In this document: in pieces, positions 30,654 to 39,317 of the stretch | Position numbering within the stretch: the first letter of the stretch is position 1 | Layout: each line of letters starts with the position of its first letter | Source: Sporosarcina jiandibaonis | GTDB lineage: Bacteria > Bacillota > Bacilli > Bacillales_A > Planococcaceae | Length of the DNA: 64,000 bases | Direction of reading: 5' to 3' | Assembly: GCF_013184495.1 (NCBI RefSeq) | Contig: NZ_JAAOIY010000001.1 | Coordinates: 372,001-436,000, forward strand | Notes under the pieces: model-generated | The model's database searches: none | What the model was told of the DNA's origin: nothing | Seen by the model: the letters and a program-made list of their open reading frames with translations, nothing else | Translations under genes and position numbers: made by a program

Positions 30654-30669
30654 AAATGTACCCGTCCGA

Positions 30670-31065
30670 TCATTTAGTAATAAGTGATGAGAGTATTTCA
30701 ATTAAGTTAGTGGTTTGATTTACCCAAAGAAGGAGAATCGTTATTTTGATAACAAAATGAGATAAAGTAGCCAGTGAGCGATAACCCGCCTCCTCAATGT
30801 GCTCAGATATTATTTCGGATAGCAAAAACAAAATTGCGCTTCCAATTAATAGTTTCGCGAAAGGGTTAGGGAGTGACTCGAACAACCGAACGAAAGTCCT
30901 CCCAAACGGAAATATTACAGTAGTTAGAAGATAAAATAGGACGATGAAAAAAATGGATGTATATAATAATGATTGTAATTTTGGTACTACAAATGCAATT
31001 AGGAGGAGAAGTAAAAAGACAACTATTATCTGTAGTAAAATAAACATTAGACCATCGCGAGCCAT
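30670..31065 (-). CDS. spoIIIAD: Stage III sporulation protein AD
   Basis: The 131-residue protein has four hydrophobic segments and a conserved centre (GSAILFLLSEIISEHIEEAGYRSLATLSHFV spread over about 72-103), matching SpoIIIAD, a FliQ-like relative of type III export proteins. The start overlaps spoIIIAC by 19 bases. Length equals the B. subtilis protein. Confidence 0.9.
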   Translation of the reverse strand: MARDGLMFILLQIIVVFLLLLLIAFVVPKLQSLLYTSIFFIVLFYLLTTVIFPFGRTFVRLFESLPNPFAKLLIGSAILFLLSEIISEHIEEAGYRSLATLSHFVIKITILLLWVNQTTNLIEILSSLITK

Positions 31066-31253
31066 TGGAAAAACTCAGCTATTTCGATAAAAAATATTCG
31101 AAGGAATCGAAGCAGTTCTGCAGTGATATACAAATAGGCGATAAAAAATAGAAAAAAAGAAAACTCTTTTTTGCCCGTTTGTTCAAAAAACACATGCAGT
31201 ATTCCGATGACCAAACCGATACCGGCGATTCGTAGCAAGTCATTCAATTCCAT
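31047..31253 (-). CDS. spoIIIAC: Stage III sporulation protein AC
   Basis: The 68-residue protein has two membrane segments and the SpoIIIAC pattern RIAGIGLVIGILHVFFEQTGKKEF. The ATG is six bases after GGGGGAG. In B. subtilis it is the third gene of the eight-gene spoIIIA operon; here it is first, with only about 90 bases between it and the efp terminator. A TCATAT element 15 bases from CATAGGTT upstream could be a sigma-E promoter, but this is tentative. Confidence 0.92.
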   Translation of the reverse strand: MELNDLLRIAGIGLVIGILHVFFEQTGKKEFSFFLFFIAYLYITAELLRFLRIFFIEIAEFFQWLAMV

Positions 31254-31341
31254 CCGGTACTCCCCCCATGCATCAACCTATGTAAAATCGACAATATATA
31301 TGAATGAGTGAAACGTTATGGACTACTAATTTTTGAAAACT

Positions 31342-31378
31342 AAAAAACCCCTTGCATTCATATTCGAATGCAAGGGGG
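31342..31378 (-). terminator. Intrinsic terminator after efp
   Basis: Minus-strand CCCCTTGCATTC / GAATGCAAGGGG arms with a six-base loop run into TTTTTT. It isolates spoIIIAC onward from the efp operon. Confidence 0.92.
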
Positions 31379-31390
31379 ATTGTTCAGATT

Positions 31391-31948
31391 TTATGCGCGT
31401 GAGACGTACTCCGCTTCTTCTGTATTAATGACAAGCGTATCGCCTACGTTTACGAAAAACGGCACTTGAACAGTTAATCCAGTTTCAACTGTTGCCGGTT
31501 TTGAACCGCCGCTGGCTGTATCGCCTTTTATGCCGGGCTCTGTCTCGACTACTTCTAATTCTACTGTGACAGGAAGTTGCACCCCGAGAACTTCACCATG
31601 GAACTGAATAACGTGAACTTCCATATTTTCTTTTAAAAATTTAAGTTCGTATTCGATTTGATTTGCCGGTATTTCAATTTGATCGTATGTTTCATTGTTC
31701 ATAAATACATGATCATCGCCGTTTGCATACAAATATTGCATGCGAAGGTTGTCGATTTGCGCACGCTTCACTTTCTCGCCTGCGCGGAAAGTTTTTTCGT
31801 TAATATTGCCAGAACGTAAATTACGTAATTTTGAACGAACGAAAGCTGCGCCTTTTCCAGGTTTGACGTGTTGGAATTCTATTACTCTCCAAATATCCCC
31901 ATCAACTTCAATCGTAGAACCCGTTTTAAAATCGTTAACTGAAATCAT
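31391..31948 (-). CDS. efp: Elongation factor P
   Basis: The 185-residue three-barrel protein rescues ribosomes stalled at proline runs. The modification-loop region [17 protein letters not shown] and the C-terminal [19 protein letters not shown] signature are present. It follows papQ by 22 bases, a conserved pairing in Bacillales. Confidence 0.97.
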   Translation of the reverse strand: MISVNDFKTGSTIEVDGDIWRVIEFQHVKPGKGAAFVRSKLRNLRSGNINEKTFRAGEKVKRAQIDNLRMQYLYANGDDHVFMNNETYDQIEIPANQIEYELKFLKENMEVHVIQFHGEVLGVQLPVTVELEVVETEPGIKGDTASGGSKPATVETGLTVQVPFFVNVGDTLVINTEEAEYVSRA

Positions 31949-31970
31949 TGTTTTTCCTCCAATATAAAAA

Positions 31971-33035
31971 TTATAGAATCAATAACTCTTTGGTTGCGTG
32001 AGTTAGTCGTTCATTGCCATTTTCGGTAATGACGATATCATCCTCGATACGAACGCCACCTACATCAGGCAAATATATTCCCGGCTCCACCGTTACGACC
32101 ATATTCGGCTCCAGTACAGTTTCTGAGCGAAATGATAAACCTGGAGCTTCATGCACTTCCATCCCTATCCCGTGACCCGTTGAATGACCGAACGCTTCAC
32201 CGTATCCTTTAGATGTAATGTAATCTCTGGCAATCGCATCTGCTTCTATACCTGTCATACCCGGTTTAATTTCTTTTAATGCAAGCTCCTGTGCCGCTAA
32301 TGTCACTGCATAGATTTCTTTAAGTTTATCAGTTGGTTCACCAACTGCCAAGGTTCTCGTTATATCAGAAATATATCCCTCGTATAACGCACCATAATCA
32401 AGCGTTACGAAATCACCCGACTCAATAATTTTACTCGTCGCGACACCGTGCGGAAGGGCACTACGTAAACCAGAGGCAACGATTATAGAAAATGAAGATG
32501 ACGTAGCACCTTGTTTTCTCATGAAAAATTCTAATTCATTTGATACATCTAGTTCAGAAATGCCCGGTTTGATGAACTTAATAATATGTTCGTATGCATC
32601 GTCCGCGATTTTGGCGGCCTTTTTCAAGATAGTCAGCTCATCCGGCGTTTTCACCATACGTAATTTTTCAACGATTCCTGAAACAGGTTTTAGATCTGCT
32701 TCCACTTCTTTTTTGTACGTTTCATAAAGTCCGAATGCCATATCATCTTTTTCAAATCCAAGTGTGCCAATGTCCATTTTGCTCACTTGCGCTCCAACTT
32801 CTTCGATAATCGTTTTGGTGTGCTGGACTATTCGATAGCCTTTAATTTGTTTTTCGGCTTGTTCAGTATATCGGAAATCTGTAATAAATACAGCATCATC
32901 CGCTGACACAATTGCGACTCCGGCAGTTCCTGTAAAATTTGTCATATAACTACGATTATACGGGTTAGTAATGAGAAGCGCATCAATCTCTTCTTTTTTC
33001 AACTGTTCTCTCAAGTTTGATAGTTTCAAAGTCAT
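31971..33035 (-). CDS. papQ: Xaa-Pro aminopeptidase family M24 (YqhT/PapQ)
   Basis: This 354-residue metallopeptidase has a creatinase-like N-terminal domain and an M24 domain with metal ligands in [32 protein letters not shown] and [10 protein letters not shown]. It should remove an N-terminal residue preceding proline. The ATG overlaps the aroQ TGA (ATGA); the frame is open further upstream inside aroQ but lacks a start signal there. Confidence 0.94.
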   Translation of the reverse strand: MTLKLSNLREQLKKEEIDALLITNPYNRSYMTNFTGTAGVAIVSADDAVFITDFRYTEQAEKQIKGYRIVQHTKTIIEEVGAQVSKMDIGTLGFEKDDMAFGLYETYKKEVEADLKPVSGIVEKLRMVKTPDELTILKKAAKIADDAYEHIIKFIKPGISELDVSNELEFFMRKQGATSSSFSIIVASGLRSALPHGVATSKIIESGDFVTLDYGALYEGYISDITRTLAVGEPTDKLKEIYAVTLAAQELALKEIKPGMTGIEADAIARDYITSKGYGEAFGHSTGHGIGMEVHEAPGLSFRSETVLEPNMVVTVEPGIYLPDVGGVRIEDDIVITENGNERLTHATKELLIL

Positions 33036-33475
33036 CAGTCCCCTTTTCCTTGGAGAAGGAAGGCTTGCAGGGCAAGCGTATATCCAGTTGTTCCGAAACC
33101 AGTTAGTTGGCCCATGCATACTGGTGCGATAACAGATGTCTGTCGAAAAGATTCCCGATTATGTATGTTGGATATATGCACTTCAATCACTGGAATGTCC
33201 ACGGAAGCCACCGCATCGCGTATGGCAATGCTATAATGCGTAAACGCGCCTGGATTGAAAATAATCCCATCCGTATTATCGTCAGCAGCTTCATGGATTC
33301 GATCAATAAGCGCACCTTCTGTATTTGATTGAAAAAAATCAAGCTCTACATTGTTTTCACTCGCAATCATTCTTAGCTTCGTTTCCACATCATCAAGCGT
33401 TTCATACCCATAAATTTCGGGTTCTCTCTTTCCAATTCGATTCAAGTTGGGTCCATTTAATACAAGTAATTTCAC
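33035..33475 (-). CDS. aroQ: Type II 3-dehydroquinate dehydratase
   Basis: The 146-residue enzyme removes water from 3-dehydroquinate in the shikimate pathway. LNGPNLNRIGKREPEIYG holds the active-site tyrosine loop, NPGAFTHYSIAIRDA and EVHISNIHNRESFRQ the substrate-binding residues, and GFGTTGYTLAL the C-terminal signature. I favour the GTG that yields VKLLVLNGPNLN; an in-frame ATG seven codons earlier has a poorer ribosome site. AroK, in the same pathway, is at 46.6 kb. Confidence 0.94.
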   Translation of the reverse strand: MKLLVLNGPNLNRIGKREPEIYGYETLDDVETKLRMIASENNVELDFFQSNTEGALIDRIHEAADDNTDGIIFNPGAFTHYSIAIRDAVASVDIPVIEVHISNIHNRESFRQTSVIAPVCMGQLTGFGTTGYTLALQAFLLQGKGD

Positions 33476-33553
33476 CGACGAACCAATCCTCTCCATTTTC
33501 TATATCATTTTATCATACCCTGAGTTCGTCGGTAACTAATTTCATTCTTTTCT

Positions 33554-33964
33554 TCAAACTTTTCGCATAAATGTAGCTGTTCCTGTGATAAATCTTAATG
33601 TGATCGCGATTATCGCTGCAAATGGATAAGAAAAAGTATTAAAAAAATCAAGCAATGATTTCGGTTCGTTTATAAACCATTCAACAATGATTACTCCAAT
33701 CACCCCAATAACTATTGCCGATAAAGAGGGTGGAATTGCACTTGAAAATGAGCATAAGATATAGAGGATTGCAAAAATAATGAACAACCCTATAAAAAGC
33801 AGGAACCATTTAATACTATAATGGTAAGAGTCAACTTCTGGCCATCTCTCCGTCCATCCAATAGGCGACCAATTTATGAATGAAAACAATTCTAAGAATC
33901 TTAATGATAGCGTCGTAAATAATGCAGCAAATAACGATGTGTAAAGAAATGTTTTATTAATCAT
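33554..33964 (-). CDS. yqhR: YqhR-like membrane protein
   Basis: The 136-residue protein has four hydrophobic segments (about 5-24, 52-72, 77-97 and 112-130). A short polar loop between the first two contains SPIGWTERWPEVDSYHYSIKW. It occupies the place of yqhR between yqhQ and yqhS (aroQ) in B. subtilis. Assignment is by synteny and topology; the function is unknown. Confidence 0.72.
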   Translation of the reverse strand: MINKTFLYTSLFAALFTTLSLRFLELFSFINWSPIGWTERWPEVDSYHYSIKWFLLFIGLFIIFAILYILCSFSSAIPPSLSAIVIGVIGVIIVEWFINEPKSLLDFFNTFSYPFAAIIAITLRFITGTATFMRKV

Positions 33965-34090
33965 CTGAATCCCTCCGTATATAAAAGTGTTGGGTCGTTC
34001 AGATAATTTTAAACATTAATGTGGAGGTAATGAATAATTTTTAGTATAATAGGTACATTCGATATACTCGAAAGAAAGTGTGGTTAAAAA

Positions 34091-35074
34091 ATGACGAAAG
34101 ATCAACAACCTCAGACATATGGGGGCCAAGCACTCGTTGAAGGCGTTATGTTCGGCGGGAAAGATCATACAGTCGCAGCAATTCGAAGAAAAGATAATTC
34201 GATTGATTACTTTCATCTTCCAAAGAAAAAAAGTGATCTTGCGATGAAACTAAGAAAAATACCATTTCTTAGAGGCATAGTAGCCTTAATTGAATCAGCC
34301 GGGGTTGGGTCTCGTCATTTGACATTCTCTACAGATCGTTTCGACGTCGAACCCGGTGAAGAAAAAGAGCAAGATGAACAGGAAACATCAAAATTGACGA
34401 TGGTCATCGGTGTCGCCGCAGTTGGTGTTTTATCTTTTTTATTCAGTAAATTTGTCTTTACACTCGTCCCTGTTTTTTTGGCAGTATTATTCATTTCAAT
34501 TGCGCCAGGAGAGACAGCACAAATATTACTTGAAACATTTTTCAAACTTACACTCTTACTCGGGTATTTAGCATTGATTTCAATGACACCATTCATTAGA
34601 AGAGTCTTTCAATATCACGGTGCAGAGCATAAAGTGATCAATGCGTATGAACGTAAATTACCGCTTACCGTAGAAAACATTCAAGCTCAATCAAGACTCC
34701 ATTATCGCTGCGGAAGTAGTTTCATTCTATTTACCGTTATCGTGGGAATGCTTATATACTTCCTCGTTCCTGCTGATCCTCTGTGGCTGCGGCTTGTCAA
34801 TAGAATTCTTCTTATACCTGTTGTTCTTGGTGTTTCTTTTGAAGTTCTTCAGCTAACGAATGCTGTCCGTAACATTCCAGTATTAAAGTATTTGGGGTAT
34901 CCTGGTTTATGGCTTCAACTATTGACAACGAAAGAACCTACAGATGACCAGGTAGAGGTCGCCATCTTATCATTCGAGAAATTACTTGAAGTTGAAGAAT
35001 TTGGTGTTTCGGCATTAGAAGTAAAAACTAAAGAGAAAACAAATACGATTTCTTCGCCGCTTACAGCTCAATAA
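34091..35074 (+). CDS. yqhQ: DUF1385 membrane protein YqhQ
   Basis: The 327-residue protein begins with the family signature YGGQALVEGVMFGGKDHTV and has hydrophobic segments at about 105-130, 135-170 and 210-250. The cytosolic loop YHGAEHKVINAYERKLPLT and the HYRCGSSFILFTV stretch are characteristic of DUF1385. The gene points away from the aroQ-papQ-efp unit. A precise function is not established. Confidence 0.92.
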   Translation: MTKDQQPQTYGGQALVEGVMFGGKDHTVAAIRRKDNSIDYFHLPKKKSDLAMKLRKIPFLRGIVALIESAGVGSRHLTFSTDRFDVEPGEEKEQDEQETSKLTMVIGVAAVGVLSFLFSKFVFTLVPVFLAVLFISIAPGETAQILLETFFKLTLLLGYLALISMTPFIRRVFQYHGAEHKVINAYERKLPLTVENIQAQSRLHYRCGSSFILFTVIVGMLIYFLVPADPLWLRLVNRILLIPVVLGVSFEVLQLTNAVRNIPVLKYLGYPGLWLQLLTTKEPTDDQVEVAILSFEKLLEVEEFGVSALEVKTKEKTNTISSPLTAQ

Positions 35075-35079
35075 ACAAT

Positions 35080-35129
35080 GAAAAACAGGCATCCGCTCTC
35101 GCTTTGAGAGTGGATGCCTGTTTTCTTTT
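35080..35129. terminator. Bidirectional terminator between yqhQ and nrdJ
   Basis: A long inverted repeat (GAAAACAGGCATCC.../...GGATGCCTGTTTTC, with GCTCTC/GAGAGT inside) separates the converging genes, with A and T runs on either side. Confidence 0.92.
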
Positions 35130-35133
35130 TATA

Positions 35134-38100
35134 TTATAAGCCGCATTTTAGCTGCGCGTTACAGTTGGTACATGTGTTGCAACCGCCCATTTCTTGGACA
35201 GTACCTTGACGACAAACCGGGCAAGTATTTCCTACTTCAGAGCCGATTGTGACATTCGTTGAACGAAGATCCTGAATCGTGTCAACGAGTATAACTGGTC
35301 GCTTCTCGATTACTTCTTCAACATAATCTGAATCAATTTCATTTTCTTCTGCTTTTAGCGTCAACACTTGGGAATCACGGCTACCGTCTACATAAACAGT
35401 ACCGCCTTTTGCTCCGCCTTTGTATAAACGCTCGTACACGCTTTCTACTTGTTCCACCGTGTAACCTCTCGGCGCATTCACCGTTTTGGAAATCGAGCTG
35501 TCAATCCAACGTTGAATGATGCACTGCACATCAGCATGCGCTTCTGGCGCAAGACTCATCGACGAAATAAACCACTCAGGTAAATTATTCGGATCTGCTT
35601 CAGGGTTACGTGTTAAATATTCCTCTACAATTTCAGCTTTCACTTCGATAAATTTACCAAGGCGCCCACTGCGGTAATACGTAAAGGAGAAATAAGGTTC
35701 TAATCCTGTTGAAACTCCTACCATTGTTCCAGTACTCACTTTTGTTACTCTCCTAACCTTTAGGAGGGCGGGATTATCAGTACCCGCTCCATATGTCGCC
35801 ATATGGGTCAGACTATATCATCAACCAAATGAAAAGAAATAACTCGGTTGTCAGGCGTGTAGTCGTTGAGGGGTCAGCCACGACTTCCCTGCGGATTGTC
35901 TGCACCTTTCAATTTTTACCTTTGCGTACTTGGCAATGTACAGGTACAAAAGGATACTCAGAGTTTCCCGCATACAGCCTAATTTACACGATGCAATTAC
36001 TTGCACCGGGGGCAATTCATTTACCCGTTGGAGCAACAGTCAATAAATGAGAGTTTCTGATTCCGTGTTCAAGGATTGATTCACGGATATCTTCAGGCAT
36101 TTTTTTCATGAAGCCTGTGTTGATAAATGCTTCACGTAGCGCTTTTGTTTCTTCATCTGTCTTGCCGATCAGGAACGGGAAGCTTCCCTTTTCTTTAGCA
36201 AGTTCTATAGATTCGCGATATGCTGTCGTTGCAATCGTTTCAAATACTTTATCGACGAGCACATTTCCTTCTTCTGAACCGTATTCTTTCTCACAGTAAA
36301 TCAGAAGGTCAGCAAGTCCCATGACGCCAAGTCCTACACGGCGCTCTCCGAGAGCTTGTTTTTCGTTTTCTTCGAGGAAATATGGTGTCGCATCGATGAC
36401 ATTGTCCTGCATACGCACGCCGACTTGCACGATTTCCTTCAGTTTTTCATAATTAACTGTTTTCGTTTCTTTATCGGCTACTTCAGCAAGGTTTACTGCA
36501 GCTAAATTGCACACAGAATAAGGTGCTAAAGGTTGTTCTCCACATGGGTTTGTTGCTACGACTTGCTGGCCGTACGCTTTTGCATTTGTTTCGCTGTTGG
36601 CATTGTCGATGAAGAAAATGCCTGGTTCAGCCGAATACGTTGCACAAATATTGATAAGATCCCATAGGGCGCGTGCTTTAATCGTTCTATAAACTCGCAC
36701 TCCGAATCCTTGTCGTTCCCATTCACGAACATCTCCGACTTCATGCCACTTTTCGTTATAGTGTTTCATTTCTTCCGGAGAGTATTTCTCGACTGCAGGG
36801 AATCTCAGGTCATAATCTGCATCTTCCTCGACAGCTTTCATGAAATCATCTGTCAGCGTAACTGAGATGTTTGCACCCGTGAGGAATTCTGGATTATGTA
36901 CGGAATACGTTCCGCCGTCGCGTAATTTCGTTTCAGCGTCTTTCATGATTTCTTCACTAAAGCCGCCTAATCCAGGGATATTACGGTAGTTCAGGATGCT
37001 CTGATACATCGCATCTTCCTGGGCTGTTAACGGTTTGAATTTCAGTTTTTCATTTGCTAATTTTTTAATCAGTTCATCTTCCGTATGTTCTAGAAGATAA
37101 CGTAGAATTCTTGGATTCTGCATTTTTGAAATGATGAATTCAAGAATGTCAGGGTGCCACCTAAATACCGTCCTTTTCAGGATATTTCTCTGCTATATGC
37201 AGACGGAGTAGACTATATCATCACCCTCAGCATAATCTGTTAGGGGCCGGGCGCTTCGGAAAGTACTAGATCTTCCCTACTCTACTTTCATTCATAATGA
37301 ATGTTTTCGTTAGTCGTTGAACCTTCACCTATACGGCGCTTGGCTGCGGATTGTCCAATACCATTAATTTTTTAGCATTCACGCTCACCGTTTCCAGTCA
37401 CGTTGTAGCTTAACGGTCTCTAAGGAGTTCTTCGCAATTCACCCGATTTTCTAATCGCCCATTGTCTGGACGACGCGGACTAGCATTGTTATAAATTGTT
37501 CTTCTTTCCCGTAAGTTTTTTCATGACATGTTTTACACAAGGTAATTCCATTGGTAGTATCAAACTGGATTTCAGGATATTTCTTTTTAGGATAAATATG
37601 ATGAGCCGCAATAACCCTAGATTGTGAATAGCAGCCCGGCATTTTACATCGATATCCGTCTCGTTTGTATACTTTTAATCTCCATTCTTTATATTCCGCT
37701 GAATCAGTAACGTCATTAGGAGTTACTCTATTAATAACAAGATATTTTCTAAAACAAATTTGATTACAAAAATTAATTTTCGATCTTTTATGTGCAGACA
37801 ACACTAACTCAATATCTTTAAGACAATAGGCACAGCTTGTCATAACTCTTTTTCTTTGACGTGTTTCTCTAATTTTCAACAAAGAATTTTCGCTATGTTT
37901 CTTTCCTCTCCTAGGAGCACCTTTATCTATATCATTATGTCCTCTAACTGGCCATCCGAAATGAAGAATGCGACTCAAAATTGTGATATAACTTACTCCC
38001 AATTCATTCGCGATAACTGTATAACCTTTCTCCAGTTCAACATATTGATGATATAGCCAATCCTTATTGTCGTAAAGTTGATTTGTAAGTTGAATTGGTT

Positions 38101-39137
38101 GTTTTCGAATTCCAAATCTTCTTAGTCTACCTCTAATTTGATCTCTTGTTAGTTGAGTTTCCTGTGCGATTTGATTCACAGATAATCCATCGATTATATA
38201 CCGCTGAAAAAGATATTCTTGTGTAATCATAAAACCCCTCCAAGAACATTCGTTCTATTAATTATAAGGGTTTTTTATATTTAAGGAAAGAGAAAACAGT
38301 TCTTCAACTTCTTTAATCCGCCAACATAATCATTTGCGCGCCTCGGCGACTCCCGCCTTGTTCGACAAGATGCGTCAATTTCGCGATGTCGTCTAACCAG
38401 GAGACGGAACCTGATGATTTACCATTCACGCCTCTTGCAAGCGTGTTGCGCGGGCGTAATGTCGAACCATTCGTTCCGACACCGCCGCCGCGGCTCATAA
38501 TCTCCATTACTTGCTTGCGGTGATCTGAGATGCCTTCACGTGAATCGGCTACAAACGGCATGACGTAACAATTAAAATACGTAACATCAGTTTCCGCGCC
38601 TGCTCCGTAAAGGACTCGTCCCGCTGGAATGAAGTTCAATGTCGAAAGTTGTTTGTAAAAGCTTTCAAACGATTCCTGACGCTTTTCTTCCGTCGTCTCC
38701 ACAGATGCAAGGCCAGTCGCATTTCGCTTAGCGATTTGTTCGTAGAATACTTCAAGCGGCTTTTCGATCACTTCAATCGGTCGTGTGATAACTCCGATTT
38801 CTTGTTCCTCAGGATCGTCAATCGCCGAACGATAATCCCGTTCGATCCAAATCTCTGCTTGTCCATTTTTTTCATCGAGTGCGGTAATGAATCCGAGTCC
38901 GCGTGCCGGAAACTTCGGATCCTCCTTCACTGTTAAAACAACGAAATCCCCAATTTTCAACGTTTTCTTTTCAGTGTCCTTGAACGAATACCGGTCAATC
39001 ATTACGAGTCTCGACACACCTTTGTGTTCGATGTGCATGTCTTCTGTTATTGGATGCACTTGCGGGAATTCTGCGATATCTTTGTTTAATTGTTCCTTAT
39101 CCAGAACTGGTTCTTGATGCTTTGAAGCAATAACCAT
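35134..39137 (-). CDS. nrdJ: Adenosylcobalamin-dependent (class II) ribonucleotide reductase, split by two group I introns
   Basis: The coding sequence is complement(join(35134..35736, 36023..37159, 38316..39137)): exons of 274, 379 and 200 codons plus stop, all in phase 0, giving 853 residues. The start follows AAAGGAGG. The enzyme makes deoxyribonucleotides using adenosylcobalamin as radical source. Visible active-site cysteines are C190 (YFNCYVMPF), C480 in NPCGE and C491 in APYSVCNLAAVNL. APTG|STG at 650-656 is the phosphate-binding loop, and the C-terminus is a Cys-rich CPVC...CNTCTNC zinc-type tail. Intron 1 interrupts MLAD|WHPD and intron 2 interrupts APTG|STG. Unspliced reading meets a stop at once after exon 1 (GAT TAA) and one codon into intron 2 (AAA TGA). 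No other ribonucleotide reductase is in this window. Confidence 0.93.
35737..36022 (-). ncRNA. Group I intron 2 of nrdJ (no ORF, 286 nt)
   Basis: The interval follows a U (GGT|) and ends in G, as group I introns do. It carries core signatures CAGACAATCCGCAGGGAAG (P6/P7/P3 region), CAACGACTACACGCC, and GATGATATAGTCTG (P7'). CAGAC and GTCTG pair as P7. The guide sequence is visible: exon GGGU pairs with GCCC nine bases into the intron, including the U-G splice pair, and AUU just before it can pair with AGU of exon 3 (P10). It has no endonuclease gene. Small open frames on either strand inside it are not credible. Confidence 0.9.
37451..38230 (-). CDS. Intron-encoded HNH homing endonuclease
   Basis: The 259-residue protein has two helix-turn-helix-like repeats at the N-terminus (SVNQIAQETQLTRDQIRGRL near 17-36 and TVIANELGVSYITILSRIL near 71-89). 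A NUMOD3-type segment (GKKHSENSLLKIRETR) follows near 108. Then comes a CxxC...C...C metal-binding stretch (SCAYC, NFCNQIC), and a C-terminal HNH nuclease core (RDGYRCKMPGC, AAHHIYPKK, TTNGITLCKTCHEKTYG). It is expected to cut intronless nrdJ alleles near the insertion site and spread the intron. The start follows GGAGGGG. Codons for LVR near the C-terminus coincide with the intron guide sequence. Confidence 0.92.
   Translation of the reverse strand: MITQEYLFQRYIIDGLSVNQIAQETQLTRDQIRGRLRRFGIRKQPIQLTNQLYDNKDWLYHQYVELEKGYTVIANELGVSYITILSRILHFGWPVRGHNDIDKGAPRRGKKHSENSLLKIRETRQRKRVMTSCAYCLKDIELVLSAHKRSKINFCNQICFRKYLVINRVTPNDVTDSAEYKEWRLKVYKRDGYRCKMPGCYSQSRVIAAHHIYPKKKYPEIQFDTTNGITLCKTCHEKTYGKEEQFITMLVRVVQTMGD
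38228..38274 (-). promoter_or_regulatory. Hairpin that can hide the ribosome site of the intron endonuclease
   Basis: On the minus strand AAAACCC pairs with GGGTTTT, which contains the end of the GGAGGGG site, and AGAAC / GTTCT form an inner stem. The fold would limit endonuclease translation from the long precursor. This is inferred from pairing only. Confidence 0.5.
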
Positions 39138-39170
39138 TGAGGCATCCTCCTTTATAGAATTTTCGACTAG

Positions 39171-39229
39171 ACACAATATATTGTGTCTATCTTATTTATT
39201 AATGTACTACATATGGTTTGACGTTACAA
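39171..39229 (-). promoter_or_regulatory. NrdR box(es) and promoter of nrdJ
   Basis: ACACAATATATTGTGT (39171-39186) is a perfect 16-base palindrome matching the NrdR box. A weaker copy, about 10 of 16 positions, is centred 33 bases upstream (39204-39219). A minus-strand promoter TTGTAA-17-TACATT (39201-39229) has the weak box between its elements and the strong box just downstream. By family, NrdR would repress nrdJ when dATP is high. Confidence 0.75.
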
Positions 39230-39317
39230 ATGAAATAGTTTGTTAGATTTTTAATAAATGCAGTCATGTCGCACTTCTAAAATTTCAAATGTATAAAATG
39301 TATCTAAAGTTCTAGTT

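Larger units (their letters stand above)
37160..38315 (-). ncRNA. Group I intron 1 of nrdJ (1156 nt, encodes HNH endonuclease)
   Basis: It starts after the U of GAT and ends with G before TGG. The core lies after the endonuclease gene: GGACAATCCGCAGCCAAG, GGTTCAACGACTA and GATGATATAGTCTA resemble intron 2. P7 is UGGAC/GUCUA here versus CAGAC/GUCUG in intron 2, a compensatory change. GUCCGC at 37475-37480 pairs with the last six bases of exon 1 (GCGGAU, U-G at the splice site). The adjacent UGCUA pairs with UGGCA, the first five bases of exon 2, as P10. The endonuclease gene therefore fills the P1 loop. Confidence 0.93.

Noticed and set aside
35793..36050. 85-codon plus-strand frame
   Set aside because: It lies inside intron 2, antisense to the ribozyme core, with no ribosome site or recognisable product.
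37160..38315. Intein or group II intron at the first nrdJ break
   Set aside because: A stop codon follows exon 1 at once and no Hint-domain or GUGYG...AY boundary motifs are present; the core motifs are group I.
35134..39137. nrdJ as a broken pseudogene or three separate genes
   Set aside because: The three pieces join in phase with no lost residues, and the gaps carry group I core motifs, guide pairing and terminal G. Decay would not produce this.
39138..39317. Cobalamin riboswitch upstream of nrdJ
   Set aside because: The leader is too short and no B12-box-like sequence was found; a NrdR palindrome explains the region better.
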